64,000 nucleotides of DNA, taken from the NCBI RefSeq assembly GCF_037975245.1, contig NC_092569.1, positions 32,380,668-32,444,667 on the forward strand. The letters are read 5' to 3'. Positions 26,465 through 40,371 of this stretch are shown piece after piece. Every line of letters starts with the position of its first letter. Position 1 is the stretch's first letter. Origin of the DNA: Apostichopus japonicus (taxonomy: Eukaryota; Echinodermata; Holothuroidea; Aspidochirotida; Stichopodidae). Made by a program: the position numbers and the translations under genes. Under the pieces are notes generated by a model. It was given only the letters and a program-made list of their open reading frames with translations. It was not told the DNA's origin and ran no database searches.

Positions 26465-27539
26465 ACAAGACTAAGGAGAACTTTAATGTTCTGACATCAT
26501 CCAAAATTGTTCCTATTTTTGTAGAGAAGGAACTCTGTTATGATGGCTGCTGCAAGCTCCGTAGGTAGGATGTTCAGAAAGTAAATACATATATTTATAC
26601 ATGCTGTTATTTTGAGGATATGACATACGCGAAGAAAGAAAGCTACTCATTCCTCTTATTTGGATTTGCGTAAGAGTGTGCAATTTGCAACAATGTGCAT
26701 TTGTCAAAATTTCAACCAAAAAATGAATAAAAGAGACTCCAGAAAATTGCTAATTACATAATTATGTATTGTTTGTCACAATTTACTCATTTACTGAAGA
26801 AAAAATCATTAATATTAATTAAGGTCAGCTCACAATAGCTAGTTCATTACATTATAGCAACCGTTATCTCGCCATTAAAATATACGCCTTAACAGAGACT
26901 GGTTGTTAACTCACATGCCAGAATGACCAATGAATTTGTTTGTATAGGAGGGAGATGAAATGTTTATCAACAGTAATGACTTTATCGTCGTCATTTGTCT
27001 TAATACGATCACATAAACAAAATGTCGTGACATCGTACGAATAACAGAGGCATTGGTGAAAAGATATGTTTCAGGCATTGTTAGGGCGCCCTGAAACACA
27101 TAAATTACATCGCAGTATAGGAGATAATCTGTTGCGTAGCTTGGTGGAAAGTGGAACATGGTTATGAGACAACATACACTATCATAGCTGTACCCACATC
27201 AGTGTCGTATAAGTCACTGTGGATTAATACCTAACATTATAATACTACAATAGACACATTCAAAGAAAATTCCATCACTCGCCATGTTGTCAGCATATTT
27301 CCGGTTAGAAAAACTCAGTAATTGCAATTTGTCAGACTAACCTTACTTCTCATCTGGCATTTTCATGACAAGAAATAACCCAACAATGTTCCTGTAACGC
27401 TCTATATCTTAGCCTACATTATCACGTACATTACCAACTTTGAATGGGAATAAACTACTCTACGCAATGAATCCGTCACTGAAAGTTGCTTTCCAGAACA
27501 CAGTTGAATACGGCCTTCACCGCTTATTCCCCAAACAAT

Positions 27540-28246
27540 GGGAATTTACTGTCTTGGATCGAGAATTGGCTTGGTAATAAGAAACAGAGGGTGGTAATTT
27601 AAAGGCTGTGCTTCTTCTTGGCAGGACGTCACTAGTGGGGTTCCACAAGGGTCTGTTTTGGGTCCCTTCTTGTTTGTTGCCTGTATCAATGACATTGACG
27701 GAGATATTTTGTGTACAGCTAAGAAGTTTACTGATGACACCAAATTGTATTCTGAGGTCTCTTCCAAAAGCTATGCTGAGAAATTTCAAACGGATTTGAA
27801 TATGGTTTTTACTGGTCTCAGGGATGGCAAATGCTTTTAATAACGATAAATGCAAGGTGATGCTTATTGGTAGTAGTAACCAAAAGTATACCTACAATCT
27901 TAAATGGTGTGGAGTTACAGGAGGTCTTTGTTTAAAGAGACCTAGTTATCTACATTGACTCATCTCTGCATTATAACCTTTGTCTTGAAGCTGCTTAAAG
28001 AGGTAATAGGGTTTTAGGTATGATCAAGAGGAACTTCAGTTTTCTGAAAGAGGACATAGTAGTTAGGCTTTATAAACAGTTGGTTGGGCCTCATCTGGAG
28101 TATGCTGTTTAGGCTTGGAACCCACATTTTGCTAAGGATAAGGAAGTACTTGAAAAGGTCCAGAGGAGGGATACTAGGATGATTAGTTCCTTAAAGGGTG
28201 TTCCTTATTATAGGCAATTACAACTGCTTCAAAATTCAAATTTATA
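27540..28246 (+). mobile_element. dead non-LTR retrotransposon (RT) fragment
   Basis: Same fragment and ends as at 6735-7440, with the same inactivating stops and frameshifts. Confidence 0.8.
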
Positions 28247-28907
28247 GTTGGGGTTTTCCTGAATGGTTCATACAATGACGTCTGTGTGTGTTTCACGACA
28301 TGGAAAACGGTGTCCCATCAAGTCAAACTGACGACGATGGTTAAAAACATTGTTTATAAATCGTTAGTTGTTTGATTACAAGACTTTTGTTCATAAGTAG
28401 TAGATGGTCAAGTTTTCTCGAATAAATTTCCAATAACGAAACCCTTTAACTATTTTTCAATTGGTAGACGCAGTTGAGGTACCTTTTACAATTTCAGAGC
28501 TACAAAGTTTGCAGAACGGTAAAGTGATATTTATGTGATGTGTACACGCGGTAAATTAAATGTCATGATATCAACATTCTGAGGAGATTTGAAGAGGTCA
28601 CAAGGTCAGATATCCAAATGGTAATACGAAGTTTACCATATCGTTGCGAACGCCTGTGTGTCAGACCACAAACGCTTTTATCTTTGTTTTCTTAAAGTTA
28701 TGTTACCTTCTATCGGATGATGTCATGTGATCATGACGTTAATTAAAGTCTGTGTATATTATTCTAGTACGCAGCTGCCAATAACTTTCTGATCAACTTT
28801 CTCCCATGACGTATTAAAAGGAAAAGATTGAAAGGAAATTCCATCCAATCAGAAATGATATTTAAACGCGGCAATGTATTATTCAGACGAATATGAACCG
28901 TGACTAC

Positions 28908-29501
<594 letters not shown>

Positions 29502-30132
29502 AGAAAATGGCCCCAAACCACTCACATTTGAACAGTACAAACACGTTTGTGACGCCTTCGATTCAGTATGCTTCCATACATCAAACACTGATTAGGCCAC
29601 CCTTACCCACTTGAACTTATGGCTGTTGATATTTAACCATCGAAGGCATAAAGCGTTGTTTATGTATTTGGGGTCACTAACAGGAAGACAAAATGAGAGT
29701 ATTGTAAGATACTCATTTAAAAAAATCTCTAGCCCAAAGAAATTTGTAATTGTAAGAATGTTAATACATATTGCTTTTACTTCTTTTATACGTAAGACGA
29801 TGATCATGTTGATTTGAAGCATGTATAAGTTATATATGTTTAAGATATTGAAAGAACTATTAACTGTATTTACCAGGCCTTAACAACTCGCTGCATTGTC
29901 TTAGGTCTTTCAAGTCTTAATTAATACAAAGTTACTCTACACTTTGATGAAAATAGGATATATAATGAAATAGTGCAAACAGTTTCAACAATTTTCAGTT
30001 TTGCTGATGTGAATCAAAGTACATAAAACATAGATAAAGATCGTTACACATTATTTTAGTTTTGTTGAAAAAATCATTAACTTTCAAAAACAATGAAGAC
30101 AAGTATACAATAAAAAAGGTTATTTTTTCATA

Positions 30133-30138
30133 TTTATT
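30133..30138 (-). promoter_or_regulatory. gene D poly(A) signal (AATAAA)
   Basis: AATAAA on the minus strand, about 215 nt after the gene D stop. Confidence 0.5.
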
Positions 30139-30351
30139 TTCGATAGGTTTCAAATCTTTTGACAGAGTTAGAGCTTATTAAATATGAATAATTTGAAGTT
30201 TACAACGTTGACTTGAGATTTTTCAGTATCATCCAATCTGTGTCGCATAGTTTTTTTGTGGAACAGTAAGTTTAGAAATTTGTTAATGGATATCCGCAAA
30301 ACACATTTAGAGAGGTTTCTACTTGTTTACATGTATACCTCTCCTTTCTAA

Positions 30352-33300
30352 CTATCTCGCGGAAACGGGGCGTAGTTTCATTTCTGTATATTTGATGTTG
30401 TAATTCCCACCAGGAAGACTATACCAATAAATGGTTTTGTGAGAGTCATGGCTGTCGAAGTAGAGACCGTTGAGGTTAGAGTAATAACAAGCATTGAACC
30501 ACCAGCCACCATGATCATAAGATGCACAGTTATAACTACTATGCTTGTCATTATCCCTGTCCCAGGTAGAGAAGGACATGTTTCGATGATAAGCCATGCG
30601 GTCAGCATCTAGAATGAAGAAAGAAGATAATACATTGTAGTTAGCGAAATCGTCATATTAGTAAATGAGAAACTTACGAAACATTTTCTTGTATCAAAAC
30701 ATACCAGATTTTACGATGAAGCATTCCACAAACTTCATCAAGGTGGATTAAGAAAATCGATATGAGTCATTCTCAAAAGGGAAATAATGATGCAATATTT
30801 ACACAATATTGGAAACACGTTGTTGCAAAGACTTTGTTTTTAATCCAAGTACAGGTAATTCGTTTATTGTAGTCCGGAACATTTTACTTTTTTTATTTAA
30901 ATAATTCCATTGTTTCATCTGTACACGTTTTAAATATTTGGCTACTTTCATCGTTTCTCAATTGTAGTAGTAACAGATAAGTCACCGCTTTTCTTATACA
31001 TAATCTTTATCGGAAAAGACGAGGGAAATGAGTAATTTCCGATTTGTAAAAACTGGTGACTCGAAGCCACTTATTTTATGTGTTTTCCGTTGTTCTTGTT
31101 GTTAATTTTTGGCGTTGATTGTATTTAATGATATTCTTATTTCTCTAGAAGCGAAGATAACACGTCTTACTTCTTGTTAAAAATTCGCATATCTTGTTTA
31201 TTTTCCTCTTCTAATCAAATGTATATGTATTAATAACAGGGCAAAGTGTGTTGACTTTCATAAAGCAATATTTTAATGTAAAGTACATTAATGGGGCTTT
31301 AACGTGTTTGTTTGTTGTTGGTTTTTGTCACCGATAGAGTAATTCGTACGTTATTATCTCTCCTACATTATCGACAAAACTCAAAGAGCACAAACAACCC
31401 TTGCTAGCATTGGTACAGTTGTAAGCTTACAGGATGAGGTCACAATCTGTGTATTGCAATCCCCTCTGCTTGCCTTTGCCAACATCCATGGGGATTTTGT
31501 TTTTGTGAAGAATATAGGCAATGGAAAACCCTTACTTATGTTCGTGCAAATGGATTTTCCTTCGGATGTACTCCTAAATTTAGTCCTTAATATGGTAGTA
31601 AGGTACCCCGTAACAATAACATCGAATAGGAGTAAAAAGTAAGGAGCTCATTTATATTTTTTTACGTTAGGTTTCACCTGAGGTTAAAAACATTGTTGTT
31701 TACATTATCCAAACGAATTTATGATCGCATTTCATTTACTTTATGTTTGCATTAATAAAAAAAATGGAAAAGAATTACATTTCCCTTATAACAGAATAAA
31801 AGATACTTTGGGTATAATGAGACTATTGGCATATAATTGATTTTCACTTTCAAACTACCAATTTAAGCTTTTTAACCTATTTCGAGCAACATCTTTGTTA
31901 TAAAATGTCTGTCCCATGCGTCAAGTGTTTCTATCCATTTATTAATTCCTTGCAAATACCAAATATACTAACTTGCTGTGCTTTCAGGCAGATATGATCC
32001 AAGATCTGTCATTCTGTATTTACTGATATCATCGCTGATCCTGAAGAGGTCGTACTTGGCAAAGTAAGAATTACCATTCCTGCTGACCAGGTCGATACGT
32101 AGCTCGTAGTCACCCTGGTTAGTCAAGTAGGATAACTTGTCGTTACCGAGCCAGAATTCTCGTTGTAAAAACCCAAAGCCGTCTTTGTAGTCGTCCCAAC
32201 GTCGATAAAAATCTACAGCACCATCAATCCTACGTTGAAATACCTGTTGGGGGAAAAACATGTATGATTTCAATGATCAAATGTATTTATAATTCCGATG
32301 AGTTCAACTCCATAATATTCATATAAAGGCTGATATATATTTAATGTCCTTCGAAGATGTATACAGTATACGTACACATACACATACCTTTCGTAGCCCA
32401 TAGTTCATTTTCTGGGAGTGACTGAAAAATATTCTTCAACAACAATTTCATTGTTTGCCGATGGTTGCAATTCTTCAGCCCAAAATTAATATTGGTTAAC
32501 GAAGACAAATCCTTAGGATTTGACATTAAGTACAATCGCCCCCCCCCCCCCACCCGCCTCGCTCACACCGTAATCACGAAACAAGAATAACACAAATTTA
32601 GCCAACTCACCGTCCATCCACCTCCATCTATTGAATTATTACAGTGGACGTTGAAAGGTTCAGGAGCACCGTCGGGCTGAATCATAAAAATACCAGATTC
32701 AGTTTGATCATCACATTGTTCGTAGACTTCCTTGCAATCTCTCGGATACTGAGGCTCTTGGTAGTAGAAGTAAGAGGAACCTGTAAGACAGTATTGGGGA
32801 ACAAAAACCTTTGTCTGACTTTATCAGCTAAAAACTAGTGAACATCACTTTGCATATGAATGAGTATTTTCAGTTGCAGTAATTTCCGAGTTTGTTCCAA
32901 ATAGTTAAAATAACATCGAAATAGTTGATGTCTTTACGTATCAGGTAACAGTTCTATTCCACGACTTTAGCTAAAATGAAACTCTGTCTTTATATCACTT
33001 TACTCTGGTTACATACTATATCAGTTAGAATCTACACACGTTTGGACTGTTTCTTGTAATATACAAGAAGATGCAGCTCCTTAAGAACCTTGCTAGTTCC
33101 TTAGAAATATGTAATTGATGACTAGAAAACTGTCAAATTATGGATAATATAGTATGAAAGTTGAATTTGTATTTGTTGACGGTATTTAGATTCTCCAATT
33201 ATATGTTACGAAATGATCCAGGATGGCGTGCACATGGCAATGGTTATTTTCTGATGCAAAATATTCTTGTAGCAAGAATCTTATATCACACTATACTCGG

Positions 33301-36300
33301 ATAGATGGGCCTATTTCCTTCTCTTTTTGTGTGTGTTTTAATTTGTTGTCCTATTAAAGCGATTTGATAACTCTAAGTAAGAACGTATAATCGGGAGAAA
33401 TATAAAATTATTATCAAGCATCAATAAAACATGCTACGTAAATCTCTAAGAAAAGTGAGGCACCATTTTAACTAGCTTAATTACCTTATCATATAGTTAA
33501 GGCTAGAAGAATTGAAAATACAAGATATATAGAAAAACCAAAGACCACCACAACCTCCACCGCCTCCCCCCCCCCCCCCCACATAAAGCTTACTTTCAGA
33601 GTTTCTTCTTTGTCTGCTTTTAATGTTGCTTTCAGCGATGTTCAAATCATTCTGTAAACGAAAATGGAAGAAGTACACATATTTGTTTGAAGACAGGCGA
33701 AGAATTGGACATTTTTTTTTAAAGTTTAAGCTGTTGTAATGATTACATGTTATGTACATTCTAAACCAACTTTGTCCACTATACGTGATCTTACAGTACA
33801 ACTCATGTAGTCGTAAATATACTGAATCTCTGCTGCAATCATTACTATTTCTTAATAGTTATGACAAATTATAAGGTATATAGCAATAGCAGAATTATTA
33901 AGAACATCAATTTTACAGAACAAAACGAGCTATATCATATGAGATATAGCTCTATTGTTTTGCACAACTGCATAACAATTAAATTAAAAGAAACAAAACT
34001 GTGGGTGACGAACACAGAGAAGCTGTATGGTTTTCTTACCATTAAATGAGAAGTAAAACAACATATACTAATATATGATAATTAAATAATAAATACGTTG
34101 ACATGTCGAACGTCTTACTAACAATGTATGCACATAAGTGTCAGTTCCATATATATTGCTAGAAACCGATGTTTTTAAAACCATAATTGAATTTAAAGAA
34201 GTGGTCGAAGGACTGTTGCGGCTTTCAAATCAAGTTCACACCAAACAAACAAAAATCAACTTTCACTATCACACGAGCTGATAAGGAGTTATTCTTACTC
34301 TTACTAAAAACGGTCAAAAGACAATTACTTTTGTTTAATTAACCCTTTGAAGTTTGATCCAACCAGAATTAAGAAAGAATTGAAAGAACATGCTAACGGA
34401 TTAATGCAATATCACCAAGTTGACCAATTGACGCAACTTAATTCTGCAAAGCCTAAAATGAGATCAAGAAAACTTTTCCGAGGATTTTACTAGCACAATT
34501 AGAAACTGAATGGTAATTTCGCTATAACATAATTATGTAAAAGGGATATATCATGCAGGACGTTGGTTTTATCACACTGTTATGCATCTACTATAGATGC
34601 AAGTCACTCTTTGAGAAAATGTTTTAAGTGGTAAATGTGTTCTGAATTTGATGAAAGTTTCGAAAATAACGAAGCAACAGAACTGAGCAATATTTCAAAG
34701 AAAAAGCATATCTGATTGAGTTATATAAATATATCAATTAACAAAAGGTATAATAATACATTTATATCTATAAAATTACTAAAATTGAAATTAAATTTTG
34801 ACTTTATGTTGATGATGATCTTAACAGAGTAGTTTTAGGAACGTTTAAGCAAGCTATTTTAACTGATCAGAAGATCAATGTTTTTCGAAAGTTTTTTCGT
34901 GATCAGTGATATGAAAAATTCCAACGTCAACAGTAAAAATCCTAATCAGGACAGAGCTAACATGTATAAAGCCAAATTATGAGCGTTAAATGGATAATAA
35001 GACATTAGGCAACACATGACACCCGATGCACAGAGTGAACATAGTACCTACTGTAAATCTTAAAGTTGTGTACCTCATTATAAACTGGGTCGTTCTATAA
35101 ATCGGTAGCATGTGCTATAATAGGATTACAGTAAGAACTGGGAATATGTGTAATCCCAACAAGTGCAGTTCAATAAATTTTTCCATTAATGTCATTTTTT
35201 TAATGAATTTGTAACTCTAATAGCACATGCTACCGATACACAGGTTTATTAGCACGATCAGTGTTTTACCGCAGTAAAAACCTTCAAGAGTTACAGTACC
35301 CACTGTGATCTCTGTGTGAATCGGTTAAATATGGACATGCAGAGTTAAGATAGCTTTGAAGTCACTTTGCACGCGAAGGTTAGGATAAATATAATGTACC
35401 TAATCTGAGATTTTTTTTCTTTTAACTTATATTTATCGTTCCTCCATCTTAGTAAATATCAACAAGTGAAAAAGAAGAAACAAAAGAAGGGGTATTATCA
35501 ATATTAGAATTTCACTGACTGTTTCTAAATAAGAAAAACAAAATACTACATTCAATTTAAATAAAGTGATTAGAATCACACAAGAAAGTTCTAAGTCCGT
35601 ACAAAGTGTGGAAATAAACGTACAATCAGGTATACTAAATATAACTAGCAATATAAAATATTTCTCAACAAATGAGAATTTGCAAAATATCTCTAGATTT
35701 CTGTTGTGCAGTATTTATATCTTATAATTTTTAACTAAGAGTGAATATCACGAAGAGATTGTTTGTATGATGTGAAATTTTAATTACGAATTTTGTTAAC
35801 AATATGCAGGTTACGGAACGAGCTTCATGATACGTTTAGTGATTTGGGGGTTATTTTACGACGTACTTTCATGCCAAATTTAACTTTCTCTCAATTTAAA
35901 ATGACAAGAGGAATAACACTGTAATAAATCTTATCAAATTACTAGTGACTCAGAAATCGTTAGATACAGTATTACGAAAACAAAAGGGTCTAATCGCTTC
36001 AAACGAACTATTTGTCGTTTTAACAAATTGATTTGCACTGATCTTCTTGACTTTATTTCCTTTTTTCAAAACAATTGTTATCAACTTAGTTATTTTCAAC
36101 AACAAAAAATCAGTCATAATTTAATTCACTTTGATGAAAATATGATGAAGCATTTATAATGATGTGAATGGACTAGATTTAGCAAAATCGTTAAACGGGG
36201 AATTTCAATAATGCTTTGATTCGAGCGCAAATGTTAAAAATCTGCAGAATTATATGAATCAGCTGAAAATAAGTCAAAGATAATGTCAGGAGAAAGCAAA

Positions 36301-36469
36301 GAATTATCGCGCAATAATTGAAGCAGAATTTCACATTTACCAAGCCTTGACGACAATGATAAAAACCGTGAAATGTATGTAAACTTACCATCTGTCCAGA
36401 TGTCTCAGAGAAAACCAACTCTTGCAGAAAAGCACCGAAGATGATCAAACACAGATATGTCAACTTCAT
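30352..36469 (-). CDS. gene D: secreted fibrinogen-related (FReD) protein, complete
   Basis: Exons: 36389-36469, 33594-33651, 32611-32780, 31973-32243, 30352-30608; 837 nt, 278 residues, all borders GT-AG with the same phases as gene B. The signal peptide matches gene A. The exon 2 linker reads NDLNIAESNIKS then RQRRNSE; gene B has A in place of the first E. The FReD protein sequence is the same as in genes B and E: calcium-site DRDND, GGWWFNAC, five mature cysteines. Intron 1 (2737 bp) lacks the ~170-bp segment, as in gene A. It holds the foldback element and a 26-bp palindrome at 33927-33952. Intron 2 has a run of 14 G next to exon 2 on the coding strand. Intron 4 (1364 bp) shows nothing I recognise. 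A secreted lectin-like role is inferred. Confidence 0.9.
35023..35324. repeat. foldback element in gene D intron 1
   Basis: Same element as in gene A, with intact 18-bp inner arms. Nearly identical to the gene C copy. Confidence 0.65.
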
Positions 36470-36600
36470 TTTTTTTTTTTTTTTTTTTTTGGTGAAATAA
36501 TGAGACTTTTAGAATGAAGTGAACCAGAACGAGACTGACAACAGAATGGAGAGATCTCAGTTTAACGCGATATATCTCACGCAACAAGCAAAATATTTGA
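36470..36600 (-). promoter_or_regulatory. gene D 5' flank: longest poly(A) leader and putative core promoter
   Basis: Twenty-one A directly precede the ATG on the minus strand, the longest in the array. GATATATC and TCAGT are kept. Start site not established. Confidence 0.3.
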
Positions 36601-37694
36601 CAAGACTAAGGAGAACTTTAATGTTCTGACATCATCCAAAATTGTTCCTATTTTTGTAGAGAAGGAACTCTGTTATGATGGCTGCTGCAAGCTCCGTAGG
36701 TAGGATGTTCAGAAAGTAAATACTTATATTTATACATGCTGTTATTTTGAGGATATGACATACGCGAAGAAAGAAAGCTACTCATTCCTCTTATTTGGAT
36801 TTGCGTAAGAGTGTGCAATTTGCAACAATGTGCATTTGTCAAAATTTCAACCACAAAATGAATAAAAGAGACTCCAGAAAATTGCTAATTACATAATTAT
36901 GTATTGTTTGTCACAATTTACTCATTTACTGAAGAAAAAATCATTGATATTAATTAAGGTCAGCTCACAATAGCTAGTTCATTACATTATAGCAACCGTT
37001 ATCTCGCCATTAAAATATACGCCTTAACAGAGACTGGTTGTTAACTCACATGCCAGAATGACCAATGAATTTGTTTGTATAGGAGGGAGATGAAATGTTT
37101 ATCAACAGTAATGACTTTATCGTCGTCATTTGTCTTAATACGATCACATAAACAAAATTTCGTGACATCGTACGAATAACAGAGGCATTGGTGAAAAGAA
37201 ATATTCCAGGCATTGTTACGGCGCCCTGAAACACATAAATTACATCGCAGTATAGGAGATAATCTGTTGCGTAGCGGAATGAAGTTGGTTACAACCTGGT
37301 GGAAAGTGGAACATGGTTATGAGACAACATACATTATCATAGCTGTACCCAAATCAGTGTCGTATAAGTCACTGTGGATTAATACCTAACATTATAATAC
37401 TACAATAGACACATTCAAAGAAAATTCCATCACTCGCCATATTGTCAGCATATTTCCGGTTAGAAAAACTCAGTAATTGCAATTTGTCAGACTAACCTTA
37501 CTTCTCATCTGGCATTTTCATGACAAGAAATAACCCAACAATGTTCCTGTAACGCTCTATATCTTAGCCTACATTATCACGTACATAACCAACTTTGAAT
37601 GGGAATAAACTACTCCACGCAATGAATCCGTCACTGAAAGTTGCTTTCCAGAACACAGTTGAATACGGCCTTCACCGCTTATTCCCCAAACAAT

Positions 37695-38401
37695 GGGAAT
37701 TTACTGTCTTGGATCGAGAATTGGCTTGGTAATAAGAAACAGAGGGTGGTAATTTAAAGGCTGTGCTTCTTCTTGACAGGACGTCACTAGTGGGGTTCCA
37801 CAAGGGTCTGTTTTGGGTCCCTTGTTGTTTGTTGCCTGTATCAATGACATTGACGGAGATATTTTGTGTACAGCTAAGAAGTTTACTGATGACACCAAAT
37901 TGTATTCTGAGGTCTCTTCCAAAAGCTATGCTGAGAAATTTCAAACGGATTTGAATATGGTTTTTACTGGTCTCAGGGATGGCAAATGCTTTTAATAACG
38001 ATAAATGCAAGGTGATGCTTATTGGTAGTAGTAACCAAAAGTATACCTACAATCTTAAATGGTGTGGAGTTACAGGAGGTCTTTGTTTAAAGAGACCTAG
38101 TTATCTACATTGACTCATCTCTGCATTATAACCTTTGTCTTGAAGCTGCTTAAAGAGGTAATAGGGTTTTAGGTATGATCAAGAGGAACTTCAGTTTTCT
38201 GAAAGAGGACATAGTAGTTAGGCTTTATAAACAGTTGGTTGGGCCTCATCTGGAGTATGCTGTTTAGGCTTGGAACCCACATTTTGGTAAGGATAAGGAA
38301 GTACTTGAAAAGGTCCAGAGGAGGGATACTAGGATGATTAGATCCTTAAAGGGTGTGCCTTATTATAGGCGGTTACAACTGCTTCAAAATTCAAATTTAT
38401 A
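37695..38401 (+). mobile_element. dead non-LTR retrotransposon (RT) fragment
   Basis: Same fragment and ends as at 6735-7440, with the same inactivating changes. Confidence 0.8.
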
Positions 38402-39059
38402 GTTGGGGTTTTCCTGAATGGTTCATACAATGACGTCTGTGTGTGTATCACGACATGGAAAACGGTGTCCCATCAAGTCAAACTGACGACGATGGTTAAA
38501 AACATTGTTTATAAATCGTTAGTTGTTTGATTACAAGACTTTTGTTCATAAGTAGTAGATGGTCAAGTTTTCTCGAATAAATTTCCAATAACGAAACCCT
38601 TTAACTATTTTTCAATTGGTAGACGCAGTTGAGGTACCTTTTACAATTTCAGAGCTACAAAGTTTGCAGAACGGTATAGTGATATTTATGGGATGTGTAA
38701 ACGCGGTAAATTAAATGTAATGATATCAACATTCTGAGGAGATTTGAAGAGGTCACAAGGTTAGATATCCAAATGGTAATACGAAGTTTACCATATCGTT
38801 GCGAACGCCTGTGTGTCAGACCACAAACGCTTTTATCTTTGTTTACTTAAAGTTATGTTACCTTCTATCGGATGATGTCATGTGATCATGACGTTAATTA
38901 AAGTCTGTGTGTATTATTCTAGTACGCAGCTGCCAATAACTTTCTGATCAACTTTCTCCCATGACGTATTAAAAGGAAAAGATTGAAAGGAAATTCCATC
39001 CGATCAGAAATGATATTTAAACGCGGCAATGTATTATTCAGACGAATATGAACCGTGAC

Positions 39060-39524
<465 letters not shown>

Positions 39525-40151
39525 AGAAAATGGCCCCAAACCACACACATTTGAACAGTACAAACACGTTTGTGACGCCTTCCATTCAGTATGCTTCCAT
39601 ACATCAAACACTGATTAGGCCACCCTTACTCACTTGAACTTATGGCTGTTGATATTTAACCATCGAAGGCATAAAGCGTTGTTTATGTATTTGGGGTCAC
39701 TAACAGGAAGACAAAATGAGAGTATTGTAAGATACTCATTTAAAAATATCTCTAGCCCACAGAAATTTGTAATTGTAAGAATGTTAATACATATTGCTTT
39801 TATTTCTTTTATACGTAAGATGATGATCATGTTGATTTGAAGCATGAATAAGTTATATATGTTTAAGATATTGAAAGAACTATTAACTGTATTTACCAGG
39901 CCTTAACAACTCGCTGCATTGTCTTAGGTCTTTCAAGTCTTAATTAATACAAAGTTACTCTACACTTTGAAATGGGATATATGATGAAATAGTGCAAACA
40001 GTTTCAACAATTTTCAGTTTTGCTGATGTGAATCAAAGTACATAAAACATAGATAAAGATCGTTACACATTATTTTAGTTTTGTTGGAAAAATCATTAAC
40101 TTTCAAAAACAATGAAGACAAGTATACAATAAAAAAGGTTATTTTTTCATA

Positions 40152-40157
40152 TTTATT
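40152..40157 (-). promoter_or_regulatory. gene E poly(A) signal (AATAAA)
   Basis: AATAAA on the minus strand, about 215 nt after the gene E stop. Confidence 0.5.
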
Positions 40158-40371
40158 TTCGATAGGTTTCAAATCTTTTGACAGAGTTAGAGCTTATTAA
40201 ATATGAATAATTTGAAGTTTACAACGTTGACTTGAGATTTTTCAGTATCATCCAATCTGTGTCGCATAGTTTTTTTGTGGAACCATAAGTTTAGAAATTT
40301 GTTAATGGATATCCACAAAACACATTTAGAGAGGTTTCAACTTGTTTACATGTAAACCTCTCCTTTTCTAA

